A program made the translations under genes and the position numbers. Below, piece after piece: positions 1-9,214 of a stretch of 64,000 bases of DNA; position 1 is the stretch's first letter, and each line of letters starts with the position of its first letter. The stretch comes from JANQMX01 sp965247175. GTDB taxonomy: Bacteria > Pseudomonadota > Alphaproteobacteria > Kiloniellales > DSM-21159. The notes beneath the pieces were generated by a model that saw only the letters and a list, made by a program, of their open reading frames with translations, ran no database searches and was not told where the DNA came from. The stretch spans positions 1,550,001 through 1,614,000 of the forward strand of contig OZ252006.1 in assembly GCA_965247175.1 (NCBI GenBank). Direction: 5' to 3'.

Positions 1-237
1 CGTCTTCAGTGCCTCCTCCCCGGCGGAACGGTAGGCGTCAGCCTCCTTGCGGGCGCTTTCCAGCCGCGCCTGCGCCTCGGCGGAGGCTTTGTCGAGGATC
101 TGCTTCGCCTGCGCCCGCGCCTCAGAGAGGATCGTGTCCGCCTCCGCCCGTCCGGCGGAGACACCCTCCTCGCGCAGCCGGCCGATGAGGGCGTCGACGC
201 CGCTCGAGAGTGGCTGTTGTTCGATACGCTTGGCCAT
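1..237 (-). CDS. atpE: V/A-type ATP synthase subunit E, N-terminal part (cut by window edge)
   Basis: Only the first 79 codons are visible; the gene runs off the left edge. The translated part starts MAKRIEQQPLSSGVDALI and continues as an Ala/Glu/Arg/Lys-rich helix (ILSEARAQAKQILDKASAEA), the typical coiled-coil N-terminus of the peripheral-stalk E subunit of V/A-type ATPases. The ATG overlaps the stop of the K gene by one base (TGATG), so translation is probably coupled. Family assignment rests on coiled-coil character plus position behind subunits B, D, I and K; another stalk protein (G/H) is the alternative. Subunit A is not in the window and presumably lies further left. Confidence 0.75.
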   Translation of the reverse strand, partial: MAKRIEQQPLSSGVDALIGRLREEGVSAGRAEADTILSEARAQAKQILDKASAEAQARLESARKEADAYRSAGEEALKT

Positions 238-689
238 CACGCCGCTCCCGGCACGCCGGCGCTGACCACCAGGGCGAAGACGAAGGCGAAGACGGCGAAG
301 CCCTCGATGATCGCCGCCGGCGCCAACGAAAGGCCGAAGATCTCGGGCTTCTCCTTGAAGGCGTTAATCGCCGAGGCGCAAGCGCGGCCCTGCCAGATCG
401 CCGAATAGAGCAAGGCGATGCCGGCGAAGAAGCCGATACCGAAGAGCGCGCCGGCGTTCTCTGGCGTCACCTCCCGATTGAGGGTGAACATGATGACGAT
501 GCCATAGATCACCATGGAAGACGGCAGAGCCGACAGGCCGACATAGCGGCCATAGCCTCCCTCCGTCTCTAGCATCGCCCCGATACCGGCCTGTCCGGCG
601 ATGGCGCAGCCGATCGAGCTGCCGATGGCGCCGATCGCCATGGGCGAATAGATACCAGTCCATCCCAGGGCCAGGACCAACTCGTTCAT
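237..689 (-). CDS. atpK: V/A-type ATP synthase proteolipid subunit K (c-ring)
   Basis: A 150-residue double-hairpin proteolipid with four hydrophobic helices and two GxGxG-rich repeats (GAIGSSIGCAIAGQAGIGA, then GALFGIGFFAGIALLYSA). The ion-binding carboxylate is the Glu in AAIIEGFAVF of the last helix; the first hairpin has no carboxylate, as usual for V-type K. The ATG at 689 was chosen over a longer frame because AAGGAGG sits six bases upstream and the start overlaps the stop of subunit I (ATGA). Relative to what I remember of the Na+-binding Enterococcus NtpK, the Gln before the helix-2 Tyr-Gly appears to be Met here, while the Gln of WQGR is kept, so Na+ coupling cannot be assumed. Confidence 0.93.
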   Translation of the reverse strand: MNELVLALGWTGIYSPMAIGAIGSSIGCAIAGQAGIGAMLETEGGYGRYVGLSALPSSMVIYGIVIMFTLNREVTPENAGALFGIGFFAGIALLYSAIWQGRACASAINAFKEKPEIFGLSLAPAAIIEGFAVFAFVFALVVSAGVPGAA

Positions 690-2485
690 GGTTGCACCTC
701 CTTGCGGGCAAACTTGCGGAACGCCTCGCCCTCGCCCGGCATTCCCCACTTGTAGAATTCGATGAAGTTGAGCCGCAGGCCGTGGACGACGCCGCTCATC
801 ACCGCGAGACCAAGATTGACCATATGGCCGCCGACCAGAATGAGTATGGCGAGCAACAGGCCGAGGCCCGGCAGCGCATCCCTGGCCTGCATCGCCAGCT
901 CGTTGAAGGTGAGCGCCAGCGAGGCGCTGGCCAGCCCCAAGGCGAACAGGCGCATGTAGCTCAGGACGTCGCCGAAGGCGCCCATGACTCCAGTGAGTGC
1001 CTTCAGGCCGTCGAGCCCGCGAAACAGGATGTCTTTCGGCCGCATGCCGAACGGCCGTTCGCTGGAAAACACGAAGACCATCGCCAGGCCGCCGATGAGG
1101 AGGCCGTAGCCCACCTGCGTCAGCTCGCTCTCCGGCGGTGCAAAGGCGATGGCTGTGCCGCCGGCCAATCCAATGATCCAGCCAATGTTGGCAAGCGCCA
1201 TCAGACGGTGCCGGTTGACGTAGGCCGTGAGACCATTGCCGAGCGCAAGATGCAGCACGCCAATCATGATCGAGATCTGCATCATGCTCTGGTGGTCGTT
1301 GATATCGATGACGTGGAATTGGTCGAGCAGGCTGCCGGGTGGCGGCGACACACCGAAATAGCTGCCGGCGAGGATGCCGTAGACCATGGCGCAGCCGAAG
1401 AGCGACAGCCCTAGCAGCCGATAGGCCCGCCCCTTGCGGCTCGCACCCAAGCGCCGCCAGTAGGCGAGCAGGCCAGCCATGAGGACCGCCGCGTAGCCGG
1501 CATCCGACAGAATCATGGCAAAGAAAATCGAGAACGACGCGAAGAGCACCAGGCTGGGATCCCAGCTGCGGTAAGGCGGCACGGTATAGAACAGTGCCAG
1601 ATCGACCCCGGCTTCCAGCTCTTCCGCGTCTTCGATCAGGGTCGGCGGCTGATCGTCCGGCCCTGGCTCCTCCAGCAGGCAGGCCAGCTGGCGCTGGTCG
1701 GCCAGCGCCTTTACTCCGGCGATGGCATCCACCGGCACCCAGCCTTGCACGGCAACGATGCCCTCTTCCTCCCGCGTCTGCTGATCGGCATGGGCCAGCG
1801 ATGCGCGGTTCTCCGCATCCGCCAGGTTGGCGCTCAGGAGGTAGATGTAGCGGGTCAGGGCCTCGCGCCGAGCCACCAGCTCCTCAAGCGCGATTTCCGC
1901 TTCCTCAAGTTGGGCCTTGAGTTCTGTCAGCGGCAGGGCGCCGGTGTGGGTCCGCGGCACCGGCAGTAGGTCATCCGGCGGTTCGTCGCGCGCAATGACG
2001 ATGACATGGGCAAGGCGATGGTCCTTGTGCACGATCTGCCAAGGCAGCTCGATATTGTCGAGCGCACCCAGCATGTTGAGCGGCAGGCTGTAGAACCAGA
2101 GGTGATAGTGGGCCAAGCTGTCCTTGGGCGGGAAGTGGAGATCGCCCCAAGGCTCCACGGCGGCAATGCGATGCTCCAGGAAGTCCCGCCGGTCGCTGAC
2201 GTCGCGTGTCTCCTGCTTGAGCGCCAGGACGTCGCGGCAGAGCGCATCGACGTCGAACTCCGGATCGCGCTGAACCTGGCGGCGCTTGCGGGGCGCGTCG
2301 GTCAAAAAACGCAGGGCCTTGTAGGCCGCATCGGCCCGCGGCGAGAGCTGCTTCTCGACCTCGGCGGGGGCCGGGGTAAGCGGCACCAGGTGCATGCAGC
2401 CAAGACCCTGCAACTCTTCAAGAAGCAGGTCCTTCTCCTTCGAGAGGCCACAGAGGCTGACTTTCTTGAGACGCGCGATGCTCAT
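686..2485 (-). CDS. atpI: V/A-type ATP synthase subunit I
   Basis: This 599-residue protein is the V-type a-subunit homologue that forms the ion half-channels with the K ring. The N-terminal ~330 residues are soluble and helical (MSIARLKKVSLCGL start, then coiled-coil stretches); the C-terminal half has about seven membrane helices, including SYMRLFALGLASASLALTF and the final HGLRLNFIEFYKWG, both typical of subunit I. The ATG at 2485 overlaps the stop of the D gene by four bases; the longer open frame upstream only shadows D. Its stop overlaps the K start. Length fits the bacterial family. Confidence 0.94.
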   Translation of the reverse strand: MSIARLKKVSLCGLSKEKDLLLEELQGLGCMHLVPLTPAPAEVEKQLSPRADAAYKALRFLTDAPRKRRQVQRDPEFDVDALCRDVLALKQETRDVSDRRDFLEHRIAAVEPWGDLHFPPKDSLAHYHLWFYSLPLNMLGALDNIELPWQIVHKDHRLAHVIVIARDEPPDDLLPVPRTHTGALPLTELKAQLEEAEIALEELVARREALTRYIYLLSANLADAENRASLAHADQQTREEEGIVAVQGWVPVDAIAGVKALADQRQLACLLEEPGPDDQPPTLIEDAEELEAGVDLALFYTVPPYRSWDPSLVLFASFSIFFAMILSDAGYAAVLMAGLLAYWRRLGASRKGRAYRLLGLSLFGCAMVYGILAGSYFGVSPPPGSLLDQFHVIDINDHQSMMQISIMIGVLHLALGNGLTAYVNRHRLMALANIGWIIGLAGGTAIAFAPPESELTQVGYGLLIGGLAMVFVFSSERPFGMRPKDILFRGLDGLKALTGVMGAFGDVLSYMRLFALGLASASLALTFNELAMQARDALPGLGLLLAILILVGGHMVNLGLAVMSGVVHGLRLNFIEFYKWGMPGEGEAFRKFARKEVQP

Positions 2486-3087
2486 GCCGCCTGCCGCTCC
2501 GCATGCTTGCGCTTGGAGATCTTGGACCGCACCACAGCCGCCATCTCTTCGTCCGAGAGATAGATCTTGATGCGCTTGATGTTCGCTCGGGCTTTGGGAA
2601 TCAGCACCTTGTCGAAGAGATTGACCCGCTGGGTGATGGTCTTGACCGCATCCTCCAAGAGGGCTAGCCGCCGCTCCTCCACCTGCACGCGGATGCGCAG
2701 CTCCAGCATGTGGCGCAGCATGGCGGCAGCGCTGTCGACCCAATGCGGCTTGGCAAGATAGGCGTAGGGCCGCGTTTCCAATGCAACGCGCTTGAGCACC
2801 GGCAAGGTCGTGCCCACGAGGTTCTCCTCGCCAAGCTCCACACCGGTCACGGTAACGAGCTCGCTCAGATCCACATCACGGTTGGCCAGCATCGGCAGCT
2901 CCCGCCCGGCGCTTCTCCGATAGTCTGCGATCTCCTTGCGCGTCGCCGCCAAAGCCCGTGCCGCCTTCGCGCGCTCCGCCGTCAGCTGCTGCCGCTTGAG
3001 ATCCAGCGACGGCAGGAAGCGCTGATAGGTCCGCAGATTCTTGGCCTCGCGGGCGAGCGAGGACTTATTGAGCTGCAGCCTCGCCAT
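2482..3087 (-). CDS. atpD: V/A-type ATP synthase subunit D (central stalk)
   Basis: A 201-residue, almost entirely helical protein (MARLQLNKSSLAREAKNL at the start, LPSLDLKRQQLTAERAKA following) that matches the central rotor-shaft D subunit of V/A ATPases. The N-terminal LNK and the LLKRK-like LDLKRQQL segment are family hallmarks, as is the C-terminal LIPKARANIKRIKIYLSDEE region. It begins 23 bases inside the end of subunit B and ends overlapping subunit I. An AGAAGGGGCTC ribosome binding site precedes the ATG. Confidence 0.94.
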   Translation of the reverse strand: MARLQLNKSSLAREAKNLRTYQRFLPSLDLKRQQLTAERAKAARALAATRKEIADYRRSAGRELPMLANRDVDLSELVTVTGVELGEENLVGTTLPVLKRVALETRPYAYLAKPHWVDSAAAMLRHMLELRIRVQVEERRLALLEDAVKTITQRVNLFDKVLIPKARANIKRIKIYLSDEEMAAVVRSKISKRKHAERQAA

Positions 3088-4498
3088 GAGCCCCTTCTGC
3101 CGCTGCCTCTTCGGTCGTGTCCTCTGCCGGCTCGGCGACCAGCGCGGTGGTCGCCTCCAGATCCTTCGGGAAGTACTTGTCCACCAAGTCCTGCTTCATC
3201 AGCAGCTGCTCAGGGCGGAAGCACTCGGCCAGCGTGCGCCAGCAGAGATCGAGCCCCTCTTCCAGTGGCATGGAGACGTCAATGTCCATGAAGCGCGCAC
3301 GGAACAGGCCCCCGAACTTGAGCAGCTGATGATCGAAGTCCGAGAGGTCGAAGGCCATGGCCTGCTTCTGCTGCGCATCGCGAGCGCCGGAGTAGAAGCG
3401 GATCATGGTGTTCATGATCTGCCCGTGGTCCTCGCGCGTCACCTTGCCGATGACGTTCTGCTTCAAGCGTGACAGCGAGCCGAAGGGGTCGAGCACACCA
3501 TCGTGGAGATAGAACTGCCCTTCGGTGATGTAGCCCGTGTTGTCCGGCACCGGGTGGGTGACGTCGTCACCGGGCATGGTGGTGACGGTGAGAACCGTGA
3601 CGGAGCCGCCCTTGGCGTAGTCGCAGGCTTTCTCATAGCGGCGGGCGAGCTGTGAGTAGAGATCGCCCATATAGCCTCGGTTCGAGGGCACCCGCTCCAT
3701 AGCGATGCCGACCTCCTTCAAGGCGTCGGCGTAAGCGGTCATGTCACTCATCAGTACCAAAACCCGCTTGCCCTCCTCCACCGCGAAGCGCTCGGCCACG
3801 GCGAGCGCCATGTCCGGCACCAAGAGGCGCTCGACGATGGGGTCGGAGGCCTGATTGACGAACATCACCGTGCGCGAGAAGACGCCGGCATCCTCGAAGG
3901 TCTTCCGGAAGGTGTAGTAGTCGTCGAAGATCAGGCCGAGGCCGCCGAACACGACGATGTCCGCATCCGCCTGAATACCGATACGGGCCAGAAGCGGATT
4001 GAAGGGCTCACCGGAGACCGAGAAGATCGGGATCTTCTGGCTTTCCACCAGACAGTTGAAGATGTCGATCATCGGCACGTCGGTGCGGATCATGCGCTTG
4101 GGCACGATACGTTCGCAGGGATTCACCGTCGGCCCACCAATGTCGACCTTGGGGTCCATCATCAGGTCAGGCCCGCTGTCGATCGGCGTTCCGGTGCCGT
4201 CGAACACGCGGCCCAGGATGTTCGGCGAATAGATAACCTGCATGGGGTGACCGAGGAAGGTCACCGTGGCGCCGGTCGAAATGCCCTTGGTGCCGGTGAA
4301 GACCTGCAAGGAAACCCGGTCGCGCTCGATCTTGATGACCTGAGCCAGGGAACGGCTGCCGTCCAGCAGCTCCAGCACCGCCAGATCGCCGAAGCGGGCG
4401 GCGGCCCCGTCCGCCTCCGCGGACTCCGGCACCTGGACCTTCAGGATATCGCCGACGATCTCCAGCACTCTGGAGTAGCGAACCAACTCCCGTGTCAT
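3065..4498 (-). CDS. atpB: V/A-type ATP synthase subunit B (non-catalytic)
   Basis: A 477-residue regulatory B subunit. It starts with the beta-barrel region (VLEIVGDILKVQVP), then the nucleotide-binding core with SVSGEPFNPLLARIGIQA, VPDMALAVAERFAVEEGKR, VLVLMSDMTAYADALKEV, VPSNRGYMGDLYSQLARRYE and TMPGDDVTHPVPDNTGYITE, all characteristic of B rather than catalytic A (no GKT P-loop). An acidic, Ala-rich tail of about 25 residues is an oddity. It resembles the spirochaete/chlamydial type of bacterial V-ATPase, which is uncommon in alphaproteobacteria. It is the first ATPase gene after arcC, only 29 bases away, which implies co-transcription with the arginine deiminase genes. Confidence 0.95.
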   Translation of the reverse strand: MTRELVRYSRVLEIVGDILKVQVPESAEADGAAARFGDLAVLELLDGSRSLAQVIKIERDRVSLQVFTGTKGISTGATVTFLGHPMQVIYSPNILGRVFDGTGTPIDSGPDLMMDPKVDIGGPTVNPCERIVPKRMIRTDVPMIDIFNCLVESQKIPIFSVSGEPFNPLLARIGIQADADIVVFGGLGLIFDDYYTFRKTFEDAGVFSRTVMFVNQASDPIVERLLVPDMALAVAERFAVEEGKRVLVLMSDMTAYADALKEVGIAMERVPSNRGYMGDLYSQLARRYEKACDYAKGGSVTVLTVTTMPGDDVTHPVPDNTGYITEGQFYLHDGVLDPFGSLSRLKQNVIGKVTREDHGQIMNTMIRFYSGARDAQQKQAMAFDLSDFDHQLLKFGGLFRARFMDIDVSMPLEEGLDLCWRTLAECFRPEQLLMKQDLVDKYFPKDLEATTALVAEPAEDTTEEAAAEGAHGEAAAQ

Positions 4499-4527
4499 CG
4501 TCGCAGTACCCCCCTTACGCCGCTGCG

Positions 4528-5466
4528 TCAGGTCGCATCGTAGAGTGACATTTCCGTCGCTCTGCTATGAACAGTAGTGCCCGCCGTTCCCATCACAATA
4601 CCCTCTAGGTCGGCCAAGGCCCCGATTGCAGCCGCCTTGCCCGTCGCTTCGACGAAACTGCAGGCCGCTTCCACCTTGGGGCCCATCGACCCCGCTGGAA
4701 AGCTGTACTTGCTCAGCTCGTTCGGCGCAGCGCGCTTTATCCCGCGGGCTTGCGGCGTTCCCCAATCGAGATACACCGCATCGGCGTCCGTCGCCATTAT
4801 GAAAAGGTCTGCATCGAGCTCACGCGCCAACAACTCACTGGCGAAATCCTTGTCGATCACGGCCTCGACACCGTGCAGGGTCTTGTTTTTGTCATAGACA
4901 GTCGGAATCCCGCCCCCGCCGGCGCAGATCACGATCGTGCCCTTCTCCAGCAGCCACTTGATCGGGCGGATCTCGAAGATGCGTTTCGGCGCCGGTGACG
5001 GCACGACGCGCCGCCACTTGTCGCCGTCCTGCTTGATGGCCCAGTCCTTTTCCGAAGCCAGTCGCTCGGCGTCGGCCCGATCGTAGACCGGCCCGATGAA
5101 CTTGGTTGGTTGCTGAAAGGCCGGGTCGGACCCATCCACCTCGATCATCGTCAGGATGGTTGCAAAGGGAACGTCTTGCGGCAGGAGGTTTCCCATCTCC
5201 TGCTCGATCATGTAGCCGATCATGCCTTCGGTTTCGGCACCCAAGACATCGAGCGGATAGGCTTCATCGGGCTTGTAGGCAGCTCCCTGAAGCGCCAGGA
5301 GGCCGACCTGGGGGCCGTTGCCGTGGGACACGACGAGCTCGTGCTCCTTCGCGATGGGCGCCATCGCTTCGGCGGCGACACGAATGTTCTCTCTCTGGTT
5401 CTCGGCGGTCAGAGCCTGGCCACGGCGCAGCAAGGCATTGCCGCCCAGGGCGACGACGACCCGCAT
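4528..5466 (-). CDS. arcC: Carbamate kinase
   Basis: The 312-residue enzyme transfers phosphate from carbamoyl phosphate to ADP, giving ATP, CO2 and ammonia: the ATP-yielding last step of the arginine deiminase pathway. Amino-acid-kinase family motifs are clear: ALGGNALLRRGQ at the N-terminus, VVSHGNGPQVGLLALQ, VICAGGGGIPTV and MATDADAVYLDWG. It begins three bases after the stop of the ornithine carbamoyltransferase gene, with GGAAG as ribosome binding site, and is followed directly by V-ATPase subunit B. Length is normal for the family. Confidence 0.96.
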   Translation of the reverse strand: MRVVVALGGNALLRRGQALTAENQRENIRVAAEAMAPIAKEHELVVSHGNGPQVGLLALQGAAYKPDEAYPLDVLGAETEGMIGYMIEQEMGNLLPQDVPFATILTMIEVDGSDPAFQQPTKFIGPVYDRADAERLASEKDWAIKQDGDKWRRVVPSPAPKRIFEIRPIKWLLEKGTIVICAGGGGIPTVYDKNKTLHGVEAVIDKDFASELLARELDADLFIMATDADAVYLDWGTPQARGIKRAAPNELSKYSFPAGSMGPKVEAACSFVEATGKAAAIGALADLEGIVMGTAGTTVHSRATEMSLYDAT

Positions 5467-5469
5467 GGT

Positions 5470-6471
5470 TCAGCTTCCCATGGTGGCGACCAGCACCGCC
5501 TTGATCGTGTGCATGCGATTCTCTGCCTGCTCGAACTGAATGCCGGCCGGCGACTCGAAAACCTCGTCGGTCACCTCCATCTCGGCGATACCGAACTTCT
5601 CGAACATGTCCTCGCCGACCTTGGTCTCCCGGTTGTGAAAAGCCGGCAGGCAATGCATGAACTTGGTGGTGGGCGTGCCCGAGGCCTTCATCAAGGTCTT
5701 GTTGACCTGGTAGGGCGTCAGCAGCTTGATGCGCTCCTCCCAGACGTTGGCCGGCTCTCCCATCGACACCCAGACGTCAGTGTGGATGAAGTCGCAGCCT
5801 TTGACGGCTTCTTTCGGATCCTCGGTCACCGTAAGGCGTGCGCCATAGGTTTCCGCCAGCTCCCGCGCCGGCCCCTCGAACTCCTCGGTCGGCCAGAGCG
5901 ATTTCGGCGCGGCAATCCGCACATCCATGCCCATCAGGCATCCGGCGATCATCAACGAGTGCCCCATGTTGCTGCGCGCATCGCCGACGAAGGCATAGGA
6001 GATGCTGGTCAGGGGCTTGTCGCTGTGCTCAAGCATGGTTTGCAGGTCGGCCAGCATCTGCGTCGGATGGTACTCATCGGTCAGGCCGTTGAATACCGGC
6101 ACGCCGGCGTACTGGGACAGCTCCTCCACCACCTCTTGGCCGAAGCCGCGGTACTCGATGGCGTCGTACATGCGCCCAAGCACCCGTGCCGTGTCTTTCA
6201 TGGACTCCTTGTGGCCGATCTGCGAGCCGGAGGGGCCGAGATAGGTCACGCCCGCCCCTTGATCCATGGCGGCAACCTCAAAGGCGCACATGGTTCGGGT
6301 CGAGGTCTTCTCGAAGATCAGGCAAATGTTCTTGCCTTTGAGGTGCTGCTGCTCGGTCCCGGCATACTTAGCGCGCTTAAGGTCGCGCGACAGGTCAAGC
6401 AGGAAGCGGACTTCCCGCTGATTGAAGTCGAGCAGCTTGAGAAAGCTCCGCCCTTTCAGATTAAACGCCAT
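5470..6471 (-). CDS. arcB: Ornithine carbamoyltransferase, catabolic type
   Basis: The 333-residue enzyme phosphorolyses citrulline to ornithine and carbamoyl phosphate (catabolic direction). Seen: the carbamoyl-phosphate loop FEKTSTRTMCAFEVAA, DEYHPTQMLAD, and the ornithine-binding HCLPAFHNRET. Length and the N-terminus (FNLKGRSFLKLLDF) match catabolic/ArcB-like OTCases. GGGAGGA lies upstream of the ATG. Its position between arcA and arcC supports the catabolic role over an argF role in biosynthesis, though sequence alone cannot exclude both. Confidence 0.95.
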   Translation of the reverse strand: MAFNLKGRSFLKLLDFNQREVRFLLDLSRDLKRAKYAGTEQQHLKGKNICLIFEKTSTRTMCAFEVAAMDQGAGVTYLGPSGSQIGHKESMKDTARVLGRMYDAIEYRGFGQEVVEELSQYAGVPVFNGLTDEYHPTQMLADLQTMLEHSDKPLTSISYAFVGDARSNMGHSLMIAGCLMGMDVRIAAPKSLWPTEEFEGPARELAETYGARLTVTEDPKEAVKGCDFIHTDVWVSMGEPANVWEERIKLLTPYQVNKTLMKASGTPTTKFMHCLPAFHNRETKVGEDMFEKFGIAEMEVTDEVFESPAGIQFEQAENRMHTIKAVLVATMGS

Positions 6472-6512
6472 GCTTTCCTCCCAGAAACGAATTTGATGTG
6501 TGAGGGATCATG

Positions 6513-7739
6513 TCAGTAAGCGGGATCGCGCAGCAGCGGACAGGTCATGCAGTGGCCACCGCCACGGCCGCGGCCGAGCTCCTGACCGCTGATGGTGATG
6601 ACCTCGACCCCGGCCTTGCGCAGCAGAGTGTTGGTATGGGTGTTCCGCGCATAACCGACGACGACGCCGGGTTCCAGCGCCACGACGTTGTTGCCGTCAT
6701 CCCACTGCTCGCGCTCCTGTTGGAACTCATTGCCGCCGGTGCCGATCACCAGCAGGTCCGACAAACCGAGCGCTTCCTTGTAGAGATCGAAAAGGTGCGC
6801 CCGCTCCTTGTGGACGGCGATACCGTGTTTCTCGTCCGGTGACAGCGTGAAGCAGGTGATCTGATCGACCACCTCCCTGAAGGCCGTGACCTTGTCGTGG
6901 TCGAGGCACGAAAACACCGTGTCCAGATGCATGGCGGCGCGGCTCCTGGGCATGGCGCAGGCGATCACCCGCTCAGCCGCGTTTGCAGCGAAGAGCCGCT
7001 CGGCAAGCTGCATGACCGCCTGCCGAGTCGTCCGCTCCCCCATGCCAATCAGCACGACCCCCTTGCCGATCGGCATGACGTCGCCGCCCTCCATGCTGGC
7101 GTGGCCGAAGTCTTCGTCGCTGTCGCCCCACCAGATCTTGAAGTCATCCTCTTCGAACATCGGGTGGAACTTGTAGACCGTGCGCTGAAACAGCGTTTCA
7201 GGCTTGCGCGCCGGCCAAAACATCGGGTTGCAGGTCACGCCGCCGTAGATCCAGCAAGAGGGATCCCGCTGGAACAGGGCGTTGGGCACGGGCGCCACCA
7301 GGAACTCGCTTCCGGCCATGGCCTCCCGAAGTGATTGCGTCACCTCTCCTGACGGCAGGTCGGAGACGACAATGCCGCCAAGCAGATGGCGGGCCAACGT
7401 GGCCGGGTCCATCTCGTTCAGCCAGGGGCGCATCATCCGAGCAAGAAGCGGCCCGACGTAGTTCGGCGTGATGCGGCGGTCGAGCACGAAGGCGCGGGCA
7501 TCCGGCGATTTCTCGAAGGTCTCGGCCAAGAGGTCCTGCAGGTCGTAGACCTGCACGTCCCGCGCCTTCATTTTCAGGCGGAAGTCGTCGTGGTCGACGC
7601 GCGCCTGGTGCACCCAGATAACATCGTCGAACAAGAGATCGTGGCAGTTCCCCGGCGTCAGCCGCTCGTGCGCCAAGGACGGCCGCGCGATCAGGACCTT
7701 GCGCAGCTTGCCGATCTCCGAATGCACTCCGAAAGTCAT
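6513..7739 (-). CDS. arcA: Arginine deiminase
   Basis: This 408-residue enzyme hydrolyses arginine to citrulline and ammonia, step one of the pathway. Guanidino-group-modifying family motifs are visible: FQRDPSCWIYGG, EGGDVMPIGKGVVLIGMGERT, MHLDTVFSCLD and the catalytic cysteine in RGGGHCMTCPL near the C-terminus. The ATG at 7739 (MTFGVHSEIGKLRKVL) was chosen because it gives the usual family N-terminus and has GGGAGGA nine bases upstream; the longer frame overlaps the transporter gene. The following genes complete the pathway. Confidence 0.96.
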   Translation of the reverse strand: MTFGVHSEIGKLRKVLIARPSLAHERLTPGNCHDLLFDDVIWVHQARVDHDDFRLKMKARDVQVYDLQDLLAETFEKSPDARAFVLDRRITPNYVGPLLARMMRPWLNEMDPATLARHLLGGIVVSDLPSGEVTQSLREAMAGSEFLVAPVPNALFQRDPSCWIYGGVTCNPMFWPARKPETLFQRTVYKFHPMFEEDDFKIWWGDSDEDFGHASMEGGDVMPIGKGVVLIGMGERTTRQAVMQLAERLFAANAAERVIACAMPRSRAAMHLDTVFSCLDHDKVTAFREVVDQITCFTLSPDEKHGIAVHKERAHLFDLYKEALGLSDLLVIGTGGNEFQQEREQWDDGNNVVALEPGVVVGYARNTHTNTLLRKAGVEVITISGQELGRGRGGGHCMTCPLLRDPAY

Positions 7740-7783
7740 TTGCGACGTCCTCCCGTTGCAGCCCGACAGAGCGCGTCCGCTCA

Positions 7784-9214
7784 TTAGCCGAGCATGGCTC
7801 CCGCACTGATCGAAATCATGATGATGACCGTGAGAATGAGCAGCAGCGGCCACATGAACTTGAGCCAGCGCTCGTAGGGTACCCGCCCGAGCGCCAGGCC
7901 GCCCATGACGACGGCAAAGGTCGGGTTGATCAGGTTCACCAAGCCGCTGGCCGACTGGTAGGCGGTCACAACCAGATGACGCTGCACATCGGCAAAGTCG
8001 GCGAGAGGCGCCATGATCGGCATAGTCAGAACGGCGAGGCCTGAAGACGACGGCACGAAGAAAGACAAGCCGACCTCGATGCCGAACATGGCGTTGATGA
8101 AGGCGATGGGCGACAAGCCGCTGACCGCGCCTTCGGCCCAGAAAAGGATGGTGTCGGTCATCTTGCCGGCGTCCATCACCACCACAATGCCACGGGCGAT
8201 GCCGATGACGAGCGCGACGCCGAGCAGGTCACGGGCGCCGTCGACGAAGGTGTTGGTGAAGTCCTCTTCGCTCATCCGAGCGATCACGCCGACGACAATG
8301 GCGGCCACCAGGAACAGGCCCGTCATCTCAGCCATCCACCAGCCGCCGGCGGAGACACCCCAGATCATCACGCCAAAGCTCAGCGCAAAGAGGAGCAGCA
8401 CGATTTTTCGAATTGGGGTGAGCTCAAGATGCTCGGGCGCATCCCCCACCGAGCGCCCCTTCAGAAAGTGCGCCTCATTGGATTCGCGCCGGTCGGCGAC
8501 GATGGAAAGCTCCGGGTTCTGCCTGACCCGCTCGGCGTAGCGCATGACGTAGATGACGCAAGCAAGCCAACAGAGAATGAGAATGACGAAACGCAGAATG
8601 ATGCCGTCGGTGAAGGGGATGCCGGCCGCATCCGCGGCGATCACCGTGGCGAAGGGATTTACGGTCGAGCCCAAGGTCCCAACACCGGCTCCGAGCATGA
8701 TGATGGCGACCCCCGTCGCCGCGTCGTAGCGCGCCGCGATCATCACCGGAATGATCAGCGTGTAGAAGGCCAGGGACTCTTCGGCCATGCCGTAGACCGT
8801 GCCGCCGGCAGCGAAGAGCGCCATGAGGATGGGGATCATCCATTTCTCGCGCCCCTTCAGACGGGTCATGGCCCGCTCGATGCCGGCGTCGATCGCACCG
8901 GTCCTGGTGACGATGCCGAGAAAGCCGCCGATCACCAGGACGAAGAGCGCCACGTCGATGGCGCTCGCCTCATAGGTGTCCGGGTCATAGAAGCCGGCAA
9001 TCGGCGCCAGAACCACATCGAAGAAACCTTGCGGGTTGGGCTCTACCTCCTTGTAGGTGCCGGGAACCGGCACATCCCGGTCCAACGCTTCGTTGAAGAC
9101 GCGATCGTACTCACCGGCAGGAACGAACCAGGTGGCAATCGCGACGACGACGATCAGGCCGAAGAGGATCGTATAGGCACTGGGAAAGCGGATCCTCATG
9201 ACGCCGTTGCTCAT
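7784..9214 (-). CDS. YfcC/DcuC-family membrane transporter, predicted arginine/ornithine exchange or arginine uptake
   Basis: A 476-residue integral membrane protein with about 12 hydrophobic helices. The N-terminus (FPSAYTILFGLIVVVAIATW-type) followed by FVPAGEYDRVF and a periplasmic GTYKEVEPNPQGFFDV loop is characteristic of the YfcC branch of the C4-dicarboxylate/DcuC carrier family. YfcC proteins commonly neighbour arginine deiminase genes in place of ArcD, and here it heads the arcABC genes (45-base gap to arcA), so a role in arginine supply or product exit is inferred. No substrate was shown by sequence. A GGGAGGA site precedes the ATG. Confidence 0.85.
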   Translation of the reverse strand: MSNGVMRIRFPSAYTILFGLIVVVAIATWFVPAGEYDRVFNEALDRDVPVPGTYKEVEPNPQGFFDVVLAPIAGFYDPDTYEASAIDVALFVLVIGGFLGIVTRTGAIDAGIERAMTRLKGREKWMIPILMALFAAGGTVYGMAEESLAFYTLIIPVMIAARYDAATGVAIIMLGAGVGTLGSTVNPFATVIAADAAGIPFTDGIILRFVILILCWLACVIYVMRYAERVRQNPELSIVADRRESNEAHFLKGRSVGDAPEHLELTPIRKIVLLLFALSFGVMIWGVSAGGWWMAEMTGLFLVAAIVVGVIARMSEEDFTNTFVDGARDLLGVALVIGIARGIVVVMDAGKMTDTILFWAEGAVSGLSPIAFINAMFGIEVGLSFFVPSSSGLAVLTMPIMAPLADFADVQRHLVVTAYQSASGLVNLINPTFAVVMGGLALGRVPYERWLKFMWPLLLILTVIIMISISAGAMLG

